From SHVO01 sp041905525 (GTDB lineage Bacteria > Pseudomonadota > Alphaproteobacteria > Rhodospirillales > Rhodospirillaceae), in the NCBI GenBank assembly GCA_041905525.1, contig JAYRKY010000012.1, positions 1 to 64,000 of the forward strand: a stretch of DNA of 64,000 nucleotides, read 5' to 3'. The position numbers and the translations under genes were made by a program. The notes below the pieces were generated by a model. The model was not told the origin of the DNA and did not search any database. It saw only the letters and a program-made list of their open reading frames with translations. Each line of letters begins with the position of its first letter. Positions within the stretch are counted from its first letter, which is position 1. Positions 27,149 through 35,537 of this stretch are shown piece by piece.

Positions 27149-28210
27149 ATGAAGAACGGTTTAACCTACAAAGACGCCGGGGTCGATATCGACGCCGGCA
27201 ATGCGCTCGTCGAAGCCATTAAGCCGTTGGCAAAGGCCACATCGCGCGCGGGCTCCGACGCCTCACTCGGTGGGTTTGGAGCGTTCTTCGACCTGAAAGC
27301 GGCCGGCTTCAAGGACCCGGTCCTCGTCGCCACCACGGACGGCGTGGGCACCAAGCTGTTGGTGGCCCAGGCGGCGAGCAAACATCGCACCATCGGCATC
27401 GACCTGGTTGCGATGTCGGTCAACGATCTCGTCGTGCAGGGCGCGGAGCCCCTTCTGTTCCTCGATTATTTCGCCACCGGAAAGCTGGACGTCGCCGCGG
27501 CGCGCGAAGTCATCGCCGGCATCGCCGAAGGGTGCAAGATCGCCGGCTGCGCGCTCGTCGGTGGTGAAACCGCGGAAATGCCCGGAATGTATGCCCCCGG
27601 TCATTACGATCTGGCGGGCTTCGCGATCGGCGCTGTCGAGCGCGAACAAGCACTCACCGGCGCGAGCGTCAATCCGGGCGACATCATTCTCGGCCTTGCT
27701 TCGTCCGGCTTCCATTCGAACGGCTACTCACTGGTGCGGCGCGTCGTCGAGAAGAGCGGCCACGCCTACGATGGCCCCGCGCCGTTCGCGCGCATCGGCA
27801 CCCTCGCCGACTCTCTTCTCACGCCAACGCGCATCTATGTGAAAAGCTGCCTCGCTGCCATTCGCGCAGGCCATATCAAGGCGCTCGCGCACATCACCGG
27901 CGGCGGTTTCGTCGATAACGTTCCGCGCGTCCTGCCGGAAGGTGTCGGCGCCGATATCGACGCCGGGGCCATTGCGCTCCCGCCAATGATGAAGTGGATC
28001 GCAAAGATGGGCGGCATTGATAGCGCCGAACTCGCGCGCACCTTCAACTGCGGCGTGGGCATGGTCGCCGTCGTTGCCCCGGATCAGGTCGACGCCGCGA
28101 CGAAACTGCTCACCAGCCATGGCGAAACCGTCATGCGCATCGGCATCGTCGTCAGCCGCGGCTCCGAACCGCGCGTGAAGATGCTGAATTTGGACCGCTG
28201 GTTGGACTAG
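27149..28210 (+). CDS. purM: phosphoribosylformylglycinamidine cyclo-ligase
   Basis: A 353-aa AIR synthetase of purine synthesis. It has LTYKDAGVDIDAGNALVE at the start, DGVGTKLLVA, the SVNDLVVQGAEPLLFLDY segment and GGETAEMPGMY. The ATG at 27149 is the natural family start; the longer reading frame begins inside the divergent DUF2066 gene. Usually purN follows directly; here a methyltransferase gene separates them and purN is inverted. Confidence 0.96.
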   Translation: MKNGLTYKDAGVDIDAGNALVEAIKPLAKATSRAGSDASLGGFGAFFDLKAAGFKDPVLVATTDGVGTKLLVAQAASKHRTIGIDLVAMSVNDLVVQGAEPLLFLDYFATGKLDVAAAREVIAGIAEGCKIAGCALVGGETAEMPGMYAPGHYDLAGFAIGAVEREQALTGASVNPGDIILGLASSGFHSNGYSLVRRVVEKSGHAYDGPAPFARIGTLADSLLTPTRIYVKSCLAAIRAGHIKALAHITGGGFVDNVPRVLPEGVGADIDAGAIALPPMMKWIAKMGGIDSAELARTFNCGVGMVAVVAPDQVDAATKLLTSHGETVMRIGIVVSRGSEPRVKMLNLDRWLD

Positions 28211-28219
28211 CCCTCCGCC

Positions 28220-29863
28220 GTGAATCGTTTCGCCGCTCAGGACCAGAAAACGGACCCGGTCGCGTGGTGGAATACCTTCACGGCCCAAGTCGCCGCGAAA
28301 GCGGTAGCTTATGGCGAAGCCCTCGCCGCCGATGTCATAGCGTGTTTGCGAACCGGCGCGGTCAACCCGATGGCGGTAGCCGGTCAGATCTATGCGTTTT
28401 TACGCACGGCCCCGGCATTAGCCGGGATCGCGGCCGCAGCGGATGCGCATGATACCGTAAAGGTCGCGGGTTTCGCACAAAGCGGTGCGATCGTCGCCGC
28501 CCTCGATAACGATCTTTCCCACTTTTTGCTCGCGAATTTCATCGTTCCCAGTCCGGGTTGGGAGCTGATCCTAACCCAAGCGCGGCGCGCTCTTCTTCTG
28601 CGCTTCGCGGACGACACCGGCGCCAATGATGCCACGCGCGATTTCCTCGCGGCCCTAGCGCAGCACTGCTTCCTTACGGAATATGCCTATTGGGAAGAGC
28701 CCGACGAGACAGTGTGGGCGGAAGTCCTGTCTGCAAGCGCCGAAGCGATGGCCGGGGACGCGGACGCCGACACCGACGTCGCCCTCGCGCTTTTGGCCTG
28801 CTATCGCCCGCTTTTACCCTGGCCCGGCGAACAGCCGGTGTCGCGCGACATGGTCCGCGCTCCTCGCGCCTCATTCGATGAAATGTGGAAGCGCCTGGTC
28901 GATGATCCCACAACGGAAATTGCGCTCCGCTCCACATTCCCGACGATCGGCGCGATCGAAGACCTCACGTCCCAAACCGTGCGCGAAATGTACGAGGAAA
29001 ACCCCTACCCGCGCTGGCGGCTGCCCTTTCTCCCTCCGACCTTGGACGCACTGACCGCGGTGCACCAGATGTTTCCGGCAGCCGATCTATCGATTTATCC
29101 CGGGGGCGCAAAACCGCGCGTTCTTGTGGCGGGATGCGGTACAGGTTTCATGGCGAATTGTTTTGCGAAACTTTTCGCCGGCAGCGCAAGCCTCATGGGG
29201 ATCGATCTCTCGCGCGCAAGCCTCGCGCACGCGGCGCGGCAATCGCGTGATTTGGCGCTGGCGATTGACTACGCCCAGGCCGATATCCTTGCGCTCCCGG
29301 ACTCGTTCGGCCCGTTCGACGTCATAGAATGCAGCGGCGTGCTGCACCACACGAAACAGCCGCAAACCGCTTGGCGCTCGCTGTGCGACAAGCTGGCCCC
29401 CGGGGGCCTGATGAAAATCGCGCTCTACAATCGAAACGGCAGGGACTGGGTGTCCGTCCCCCGGCAGATGGCGCGCACTGGCGGCTACAAGACCACCGCA
29501 AGGGACCTGCGCCGTTTTCGGCGCGATGTCACGCGCGCGGCATTCCACCCAGGAGCACTACCGCGCAGTCTTCAAGGCATCTTCTCGCGTCACGATTTTT
29601 ATAGTCTGTCAATGTGCCGTGACGCCTGCTTTCATCAGCAGGAAGAAGAGTATGCGCTGAGGCAGATCACGTCGATGGCGGAGGGCCTGGGACTCTCCTT
29701 CCTCGGCATCAGTTTTCTGACGGAGGCCACTCTGCTCAACTATCAGCGGCAATTCCCGAGCGATCCCTTCGCCCGGAATGTTCGCTTCATTGAGATGTAC
29801 GAAGAACTGGAGAAAGATGCCGCGGGCAGCATGTATACGCTTCTTTTCCAGAAGCCGCTGTAA
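28220..29863 (+). CDS. large class I SAM-dependent methyltransferase
   Basis: A 547-aa protein. Residues 1-250 are helical, Ala-rich and of unknown function. A linker with MYEENPYPRW (258-266) precedes a Rossmann methyltransferase domain with motif I VLVAGCGTGF (301-310), GIDLSRASL and VIECSGVLHH. The MYEExPYPxW plus methyltransferase layout is typical of a family of uncharacterised, sometimes TPR-linked methyltransferases. It starts at a GTG 10 nt behind purM, and its stop lies 3 nt from that of purN. The substrate is unknown. Confidence 0.75.
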   Translation: MNRFAAQDQKTDPVAWWNTFTAQVAAKAVAYGEALAADVIACLRTGAVNPMAVAGQIYAFLRTAPALAGIAAAADAHDTVKVAGFAQSGAIVAALDNDLSHFLLANFIVPSPGWELILTQARRALLLRFADDTGANDATRDFLAALAQHCFLTEYAYWEEPDETVWAEVLSASAEAMAGDADADTDVALALLACYRPLLPWPGEQPVSRDMVRAPRASFDEMWKRLVDDPTTEIALRSTFPTIGAIEDLTSQTVREMYEENPYPRWRLPFLPPTLDALTAVHQMFPAADLSIYPGGAKPRVLVAGCGTGFMANCFAKLFAGSASLMGIDLSRASLAHAARQSRDLALAIDYAQADILALPDSFGPFDVIECSGVLHHTKQPQTAWRSLCDKLAPGGLMKIALYNRNGRDWVSVPRQMARTGGYKTTARDLRRFRRDVTRAAFHPGALPRSLQGIFSRHDFYSLSMCRDACFHQQEEEYALRQITSMAEGLGLSFLGISFLTEATLLNYQRQFPSDPFARNVRFIEMYEELEKDAAGSMYTLLFQKPL

Positions 29864-29866
29864 AGC

Positions 29867-30490
29867 CTACGCCAAGCGGTCGAGATCGATCTCGCCGGAA
29901 ATGATCTTCTTCAAGACCTCTGGATAAAGCGTCTGCTCGCGTGCCTGCACGCGGCTCGCAAGGCTGGCGGCCGTATCCCCCGGGACCACCTCGACGCGCG
30001 CCTGGGCGACAATCGGACCATGATCGTATTCGCCGTCGACGATGTGGATTGTCACACCCGTCTCAGACTCGCGCGCCTTGAGCACCGCTTCATGGACAAG
30101 GGCGCCGTACATCCCCTGGCCACCGAACTTCGGCAGCAGCGCGGGATGAACATTCAAGATGCGCCGGTGATAAGCCTTGAGCGTCACCGGCCCCAGCTTG
30201 CGCATGTAGCCTGCGAGCACCACGAGGTCCGCCTCATGCTCGCGCAACGTCGCCGCGATGGCGGCATCGGTCGCCTCGTCGGAACCGGTCACCTTGGCAC
30301 TTATATGCGCATGGGGCACGCCATGCTCACGCGCCCACGCGATGGCGGTGCTGTCGCGGTTATTGGAGATGAGAACGGCGGGGTCGGCGTTGAGGGCCCC
30401 GGCGCGCATCGCCGAAACGATCACGCGCATGTTGGTCCCGTTGTGGGACGCAAGAAAGCCGATGCGAGGACGGGCGGGCATCATGGTCAT
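29867..30490 (-). CDS. purN: phosphoribosylglycinamide formyltransferase
   Basis: A 207-aa formyl-THF-dependent GAR transformylase. It has the GFLASHNGTNMR phosphate-binding loop, SNNRDS, LAGYMRKLGP, the catalytic LNVHPALLPKFGG segment and IHIVDGEYDHGPIVAQ with the conserved Asp. The start could be either of two ATGs close together. It lies 23 nt downstream of ndk on the minus strand rather than behind purM. Confidence 0.94.
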   Translation of the reverse strand: MTMMPARPRIGFLASHNGTNMRVIVSAMRAGALNADPAVLISNNRDSTAIAWAREHGVPHAHISAKVTGSDEATDAAIAATLREHEADLVVLAGYMRKLGPVTLKAYHRRILNVHPALLPKFGGQGMYGALVHEAVLKARESETGVTIHIVDGEYDHGPIVAQARVEVVPGDTAASLASRVQAREQTLYPEVLKKIISGEIDLDRLA

Positions 30491-30513
30491 GAGGCCCGCC
30501 CGCGCGTCGTCCG

Positions 30514-30936
30514 TTAGCCGACGATTTCGATGCCGGAGAAGAAGAACGCGATTTCGATCGCCGCGTTTTCCGGAGAATCGGACCCGTGAACCGAGTTCGC
30601 TTCGATCGATTCAGCGTGAACTTTGCGAATGGTGCCTTCCGCGGCGTTCGCCGGGTTGGTGGCGCCCATGATCTCGCGATTACGCGCGACGGCGTTCTCG
30701 CCTTCCAGCACCTGCGCGACGATTGGACCCGAAGTCATGAACTCGCACAGGCTGTTGAAGAACGGACGCTCCTTGTGGACGCCGTAGAAGGCTTCGGCCT
30801 GGGCGCGCGACAGATGCAGGCGCTTCTGCGCGACAATGCGCAGGCCGCCTGCTTCCAGCATGGCGTTGATCGCGCCGGTCAGGTTGCGGCGGGTGGCATC
30901 GGGCTTAATGATCGAAAAAGTGCGTTGAATGGCCAT
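30514..30936 (-). CDS. ndk: nucleoside diphosphate kinase
   Basis: A 140-aa enzyme equilibrating nucleoside di- and triphosphates. It has TFSIIKPDATRRNL at the start, MTSGPIVAQVLEGENAV, and the active-site His in EANSVHGSDSPENA. The length and motifs are standard. It is followed by purN, forming a small nucleotide operon. Confidence 0.97.
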   Translation of the reverse strand: MAIQRTFSIIKPDATRRNLTGAINAMLEAGGLRIVAQKRLHLSRAQAEAFYGVHKERPFFNSLCEFMTSGPIVAQVLEGENAVARNREIMGATNPANAAEGTIRKVHAESIEANSVHGSDSPENAAIEIAFFFSGIEIVG

Positions 30937-31064
30937 GACGAACGTCTCGCTCCAGAGTGAGGTGGTAAGGAAATTGGTCCAAATTTGCGCGGTTTATAGA
31001 CAAGAGCGCAATCCGGCGCAACGTGGGGCGGCGCGCGCGGCGGCCCGGCGCGCCCAATCGGCGC

Positions 31065-31101
31065 AAAAAGCCGGAAAAACCTAGTTCAAGGCCGGCTTTT
31101 G
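31065..31101 (-). terminator. terminator of the SnoaL-like gene
   Basis: On the minus strand, AAAAGCCGG pairs with CCGGCTTTT and the stem ends in five T. It overlaps the 3' end of the SnoaL-like gene. Confidence 0.6.
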
Positions 31102-31497
31102 GCCAGGCTGCACCAGCCGCGGATCGACTTCCGCCGGGCTGGCGTGGTGATGCACCATGGTCCAGATCGCCCCCGTCCGCACGAAAACATTAGTCGCTGC
31201 GAGGTATTGGGGCCCGGCGGCGATGACCACCTGCTCGACGCATGTCACGACGGCGACGTCGCCCTCGACATGGACTTTTTCGGCATGCGGAGAGATCCGC
31301 AGCACTTCGGGATTCCCAAGGATCGCCTGCCAGCTTCGCATCACCGCCTCGCGTCCGCTAATCGCGGGGCGCCCCGGGTGGATGCAACTGACAGGCCGGT
31401 CCACCGACCACGCGCGCTCCATCGCTTCGGCATCGTGCGAGGAGAAGGCCGCGTAGAACGCCGCGTTGGCAAACAGGATGGCATCGTGTTCCGACAT
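31081..31497 (-). CDS. SnoaL/NTF2-like protein
   Basis: A 138-aa single-domain protein of the NTF2-like fold: the N-terminal helix NAAFYAAFSSHDAEAMERAWS, CIHPGRPAISGREAVMRSW and the beta-strand block VTCVEQVVIAAG then WTMVHHHASP. These match the SnoaL_3/DUF4440-type group, often annotated as nuclear transport factor 2 family. It could be an enzyme or a binding protein; nothing here decides. It is divergent from the esterase. Confidence 0.75.
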   Translation of the reverse strand: MSEHDAILFANAAFYAAFSSHDAEAMERAWSVDRPVSCIHPGRPAISGREAVMRSWQAILGNPEVLRISPHAEKVHVEGDVAVVTCVEQVVIAAGPQYLAATNVFVRTGAIWTMVHHHASPAEVDPRLVQPGQKPALN

Positions 31498-31547
31498 CGG
31501 TTACAGCATAAGACGGATTGGCATCGTAATGAAGGCTCGAGGTCTCA

Positions 31548-32252
31548 ATGGCGAATGTGGATGCACTTCAAGGCCCTACGCGCGCGCCCGCGTCCGGCAA
31601 GGCGCCGACATCCGCAGTTGTGTTCGCCCACGGCTACGGCTCCAACGGCGATGACCTCATTTCGCTTGCGCCGTTTTTCGCGCAAGCGTTGCCCGATGCG
31701 ATTTTCTATTCGCCGAACGCTCCGGATCCGTGGGAGGGCGGCATGTCTGGCGGACGCCAGTGGTACAGCCTTGCCGGATTTGATCCGGAAGCCATCCAGC
31801 GCGACCCCTTGCGCATGGGCGAGACATTTCGCGCCATGAATGACCGCGTGGTGAAAGCCGCCGTGCGCCTCGACCTCTTTCTCGACCAGATCCTCGCCGC
31901 GCATGCCCTTGCGCCGCAGCGGCTCGCCCTCGTCGGTTTCTCGCAAGGCACCATCATGAGTCTGCATGTCGGGCTGCGGCGCTCCCAGCCTATCGGCGCG
32001 GTGCTCGGCTTTTCCGGTGCTTTGAGCGCCGCCGACAAACTGGCGTCGGAGATCAAGTCGAAGCCTCCGGTGGCCCTGGTGCACGGCGCCGCCGACCCGG
32101 TGATTCCGGCGCGCGCAACCATTGAAACGGAGAAGGTGCTGATGGACCTCGAAGTCCCGGTGCAAAGCATGATCGTTCCCGGCCTTCAGCACGGGATCGA
32201 CAACGCCGGCGCCCAATTCGGAGCAAGCTTCCTGCGCGCCCACGTCGGCTAG
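31548..32252 (+). CDS. phospholipase/carboxylesterase (alpha/beta hydrolase)
   Basis: A 234-aa cytosolic hydrolase of the carboxylesterase/acyl-protein thioesterase-like group. It has VFAHGYGSNGDDLISLAP at the start (oxyanion region), the nucleophile elbow GFSQGT, the Asp in HGAADPVIPA and the His in GLQHGIDNAG, so the triad is complete. The natural substrate is unknown. Confidence 0.88.
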   Translation: MANVDALQGPTRAPASGKAPTSAVVFAHGYGSNGDDLISLAPFFAQALPDAIFYSPNAPDPWEGGMSGGRQWYSLAGFDPEAIQRDPLRMGETFRAMNDRVVKAAVRLDLFLDQILAAHALAPQRLALVGFSQGTIMSLHVGLRRSQPIGAVLGFSGALSAADKLASEIKSKPPVALVHGAADPVIPARATIETEKVLMDLEVPVQSMIVPGLQHGIDNAGAQFGASFLRAHVG

Positions 32253-32265
32253 AAGGACACCGCGC

Positions 32266-32706
32266 TCAGAAGGCAGCGCGGTCCGCGTCCTCTTCGTCGC
32301 CGGCCGAGCTCTCCTTCTTTTCTTTGTCCAGTTTCTTGAAGGCGCCCGGTGTGTGATGCATCCGGGCGATCTTCTTTTGGCGCTCGCGCTTTTTCTCCTG
32401 CGCGCGCAGCCAGAACAAGACCGCGAGGATTGCGACGCCCAACCCTGCCCAAGGCAAGGTGACGGTAATGGACTGTTCGAACTCCATCTGCTCGCGCACC
32501 GAGGATCTGCAGTCCGGCTGATTCCGGCGGCACGCCTCGCGCTGCGCCTGCTCCGACTTCGAGCGGAACCAGGGCAGATCGAGCCCTTGGGCCGGCATGA
32601 CCTGCGCGTGCGCCGGCGCCGCGTCCAGAATGGCGCCGGGCGTCGGAACGCCGCCCAGGGCAACAAGAAGAACCACCGCCGCGGAAAGTGCGCGCGTAAA
32701 GCTCAT
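32266..32706 (-). CDS. hypothetical exported membrane protein
   Basis: A 146-aa protein not recognised. It has an N-terminal signal peptide (ALSAAVVLLVALGGV, cleavage near AHAQ), a periplasmic segment with two cysteines (CRRNQPDC), one transmembrane helix (LPWAGLGVAILAVLFWL) and a highly charged Lys/Glu-rich tail. The topology suggests a single-span inner membrane protein with a cytosolic basic tail. It converges on the esterase. Confidence 0.6.
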   Translation of the reverse strand: MSFTRALSAAVVLLVALGGVPTPGAILDAAPAHAQVMPAQGLDLPWFRSKSEQAQREACRRNQPDCRSSVREQMEFEQSITVTLPWAGLGVAILAVLFWLRAQEKKRERQKKIARMHHTPGAFKKLDKEKKESSAGDEEDADRAAF

Positions 32707-32887
32707 GATCCTTACCTACCGTTAGTCGCAGTCATTGCGACAATGTACAGGAATCAAGGGCTTCTGCACAGGCGCAGCGCGGCTGTTGTCGCTTCGGCTT
32801 TCCGTGTGCGCAGCAACATTACGATCTCCGCGCTTTAGCCGCCGGCGAAAGCTTTGCTAAGCTTCGTTCGGAAAAACGAGCAGGACG

Positions 32888-32977
32888 ATGACAACAGCAT
32901 CACTGTCTCTACATCTCAACAGGAAGGAGACGAGCACCGCTCGCCACATCGCCACGCTGATCTCTGCGCGCGCATGA
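32888..32977 (+). CDS. possible 29-aa leader peptide of the EF-G gene
   Basis: A short frame (ATG to TGA) with a GAGCAGGA ribosome site, encoding a basic peptide with LSLHLNRKETSTARHIATL. It ends 3 nt before a strong intrinsic terminator and about 90 nt before the EF-G gene. The arrangement resembles a transcription-attenuation leader, though it has no run of one amino-acid codon. It may also be a free-standing small protein. It is supported only by position and ribosome site. Confidence 0.4.
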   Translation: MTTASLSLHLNRKETSTARHIATLISARA

Positions 32978-32979
32978 GC

Positions 32980-33010
32980 AAAGGACCCCCCGCGGGTCCT
33001 TTTTTGTTTT
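32980..33010 (+). terminator. terminator upstream of the EF-G gene (possible attenuator)
   Basis: The stem AAAGGACCC-cccgc-GGGTCCTTT is followed by TTTTTGTTTTT. It sits between the 29-aa frame and the EF-G gene, so it either ends the small transcript or attenuates the EF-G transcript. Confidence 0.8.
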
Positions 33011-33066
33011 TCGCTGCGCGTCGCCGCACGGTTTCCACTTCGTGATCTCTCAAGGAGGAAGACGCC

Positions 33067-35139
33067 ATGGCCGACACCACCACCGCGAAACGCACTGGAT
33101 CGCCGAAGAGCACACGCTGCATAGCCCTCGTCGGACCTCAATCGAGCGGCAAGACGACATTGGTGGAAAGTATGTTGGTGGCGGCCGGCGCCATCCCGAA
33201 ACGCGGAAGCCTCGCCGCCGGAACAATGGTCAGCGATGTCAGTCCCGAAGCACGCGCGCGTCAGATGTCGACAGAAGTCACGCCTATTCATCTCAGCCAC
33301 CTCGGCGACGACTGGGTCGTCCTGGACTGCCCGGGCGCCGTTGAACTGGTTCAAGAAGCGCGGCAAGCCATGATGGTCGCGGACACGGTCGTCGTCGTCG
33401 TGGACCCCGACGAAACCCGCATGCTCGCCGTGGGGCCTCTGCTGCGCTTCCTCGACGCGCACAAGATTCCGCACCTGCTCTTCATCAATAAGATCGACTC
33501 CGAGATCCACAGCGTTCAAGACCTACTCGCCTCCGCCCAACGGCAATCTGCGCGCCCGTTGGTGCTGCGTCACGCGGCCATCACTGAAAGTGGCCACGTC
33601 ACCGGCTATATCGATTTGGTCGCCGAGCGGGCATACCACTATGTCGAAGACAAAGCGTCCGAACGCATCCCGCTGGAAAGCGTCACGGGTCAGGATACCG
33701 GCGACGCGCGCCGCTCTCTGCTCGAAAAATTATCCGACTTCGACGACACCCTCCTGGAGAAGCTTCTGGAAGAGGAGGTGCCCGAGCGGGCGGAGGTCTA
33801 TCGCCATCTCACGCGCGAGGTCCAGGAGGACCTCATCGTCCCCGTGATGATCGGCGCCGCCGAACATGGCCACGGGGTACGCCGCCTGATGAAGGCGTTA
33901 CGCCACGAGGTGCCCTCGCCAGCAGCCACCGCCGATCGCCTTGGTATTCCCAGCGGTGAACCGGTGGCGCAAATCTTCAAGACCCTTTATGCGCCCCATG
34001 TCGGCAAACTTTCCTTCATCCGGCTGTGGCGCGGAAAGTTGAAAGACGGAGACATGCTGGCTGGAGTGCGCATCGGCAACATGCAGGACGCCTCGGAACC
34101 CAAACCGGGCAAAGGCGGCAAGGTGACGGCCGTCGAAGAGGGCAGCGTCGTGGCGCTGAGCAAGTTCGAGGCCGGCAAGGCCGGCACGATCCTCACCGCG
34201 TCGGGTGAACTCCAGCCGGCCGTCTGGCCCCAGCCGCCAACCCCTCTGTTTACGGTGGCCGTCTCGGCGAAGGACCGCAAGGACGACGTTAAGCTTGGCG
34301 AAGCCTTGCGCAAGATCTGCGACGAGGATCCTTCTCTGTGCGTCGATCATGTCAGCGAAACCTCGGAACTCCTCGTCCGGGGTCAAGGCGATGTCCATCT
34401 TGGAATCGCTCTGGAGCGGTTGAAACGCAAATTCGATCTGGTCGTGCAAACACATGCGCCGCAGGTGCCCTACCGCGAAACCATACGCAAGGCCGTCACG
34501 CATCACGCGCGCCATAAACGCCAATCCGGCGGTCATGGTCAGTTCGCCGACATCAGGGTCGAGATCAAACCCCTGCCCCGCGGATCGGGCTTCGTGTTCA
34601 CCGACTCAATCGTCGGCGGCGTGGTGCCGAAGAATTTCATTCCCGCGGTCGAAGCGGGACTGAAAGACAACACGGCGCATGGCCCCCTGGGCTTCAACGT
34701 GGTCGATATCAACGTGCGCCTCTACGACGGCCAGTACCATAGCGTCGACAGTTCCGATCAAGCCTTCCGCACCGCCGGGCGTCTGGCGATGACCGAAGCG
34801 CTTCCGCAATGTGAGCCGGTGCTGCTGGAGCCGATCTGCGACGTGAAGATTTACATGCCCACGGAGTTCACATCGCGTGTGCAACGGGCGATCACCCAGC
34901 GGCGTGCGCAGATCCTTGGGTTCAACGCGCGCGAGGGATGGGACGGATGGGAGGAGATCCACGTCAACATGCCAGAAGCCGCCATGCAGGATCTCATCAC
35001 CGAAATCCGCTCCATCACGCAAGGGATTGGCACGTTCGAATCGGCCTTCAGCCATTACCAGGAACTGATAGGGCGCGACGCCGAGCGCGTGATCCAAGCC
35101 CGCAGACAGACCCCGGCAGGCGGCGCGGCCCATCACTGA
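33067..35139 (+). CDS. elongation factor G-like translational GTPase (EF-G2 type)
   Basis: A 690-aa GTPase with all EF-G domains. G1 is GPQSSGKTT, G3 is DCPG and G4 is NKID. Switch I differs from canonical EF-G (SPEARARQMSTEV), and domain IV carries HHARHKRQSGGHGQFAD. It matches the paralogous EF-G2 group rather than the ribosomal str-operon EF-G. No rpsL, rpsG or tuf is nearby. A GGAGGA ribosome site precedes the ATG. The role may be ribosome recycling or translocation under stress; this is inferred. Confidence 0.85.
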   Translation: MADTTTAKRTGSPKSTRCIALVGPQSSGKTTLVESMLVAAGAIPKRGSLAAGTMVSDVSPEARARQMSTEVTPIHLSHLGDDWVVLDCPGAVELVQEARQAMMVADTVVVVVDPDETRMLAVGPLLRFLDAHKIPHLLFINKIDSEIHSVQDLLASAQRQSARPLVLRHAAITESGHVTGYIDLVAERAYHYVEDKASERIPLESVTGQDTGDARRSLLEKLSDFDDTLLEKLLEEEVPERAEVYRHLTREVQEDLIVPVMIGAAEHGHGVRRLMKALRHEVPSPAATADRLGIPSGEPVAQIFKTLYAPHVGKLSFIRLWRGKLKDGDMLAGVRIGNMQDASEPKPGKGGKVTAVEEGSVVALSKFEAGKAGTILTASGELQPAVWPQPPTPLFTVAVSAKDRKDDVKLGEALRKICDEDPSLCVDHVSETSELLVRGQGDVHLGIALERLKRKFDLVVQTHAPQVPYRETIRKAVTHHARHKRQSGGHGQFADIRVEIKPLPRGSGFVFTDSIVGGVVPKNFIPAVEAGLKDNTAHGPLGFNVVDINVRLYDGQYHSVDSSDQAFRTAGRLAMTEALPQCEPVLLEPICDVKIYMPTEFTSRVQRAITQRRAQILGFNAREGWDGWEEIHVNMPEAAMQDLITEIRSITQGIGTFESAFSHYQELIGRDAERVIQARRQTPAGGAAHH

Positions 35140-35263
35140 TCGGGCCGCCCCCGCGGCCCAGACCTCCAGTCCCCACCCGCCCGGCGATGAAAATACCATC
35201 GCCGCGCTACTGTTTTGCCGCAGTTGCGAGATTATATAGGCCCCTCCATGTGTTAGGGTGCCG

Positions 35264-35521
35264 ATGACGATCCGCCAGAAAATTAAGACGTTCCGCGAAA
35301 AGGTAACGCGCCTGCCGAAACCGCTCCGGATCATCGTAGGCGTTTTGTTTGTGCTGTGCGGACTTGTCGGATTCCTACCCATTCTCGGATTTTGGATGGT
35401 GCCGGTGGGTTTGGCCGTGCTCTCGATCGACATTCCGATCGTGAAGAAACTTGTTCACCGTATGACGACCGCTTTCAACCGTTGGCGGCGCAAGCGCCGG
35501 GAGAAGCGGCAGGGGCAGTAG
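35264..35521 (+). CDS. small membrane protein (PGPGW-like)
   Basis: An 85-aa protein with one long or two short hydrophobic helices (RIIVGVLFVLCGLVGFLPIL then FWMVPVGLAVLS), a basic N-terminus and a strongly Arg/Lys-rich C-terminus. It resembles the PGPGW-type putative transmembrane proteins. The ATG at 35264 is preferred over a GTG 6 nt upstream, with TAGGG as ribosome site. It precedes the TAXI-type gene by 16 nt. The function is unknown. Confidence 0.6.
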   Translation: MTIRQKIKTFREKVTRLPKPLRIIVGVLFVLCGLVGFLPILGFWMVPVGLAVLSIDIPIVKKLVHRMTTAFNRWRRKRREKRQGQ

Positions 35522-35537
35522 GGGCTAAGCCGGGGGA

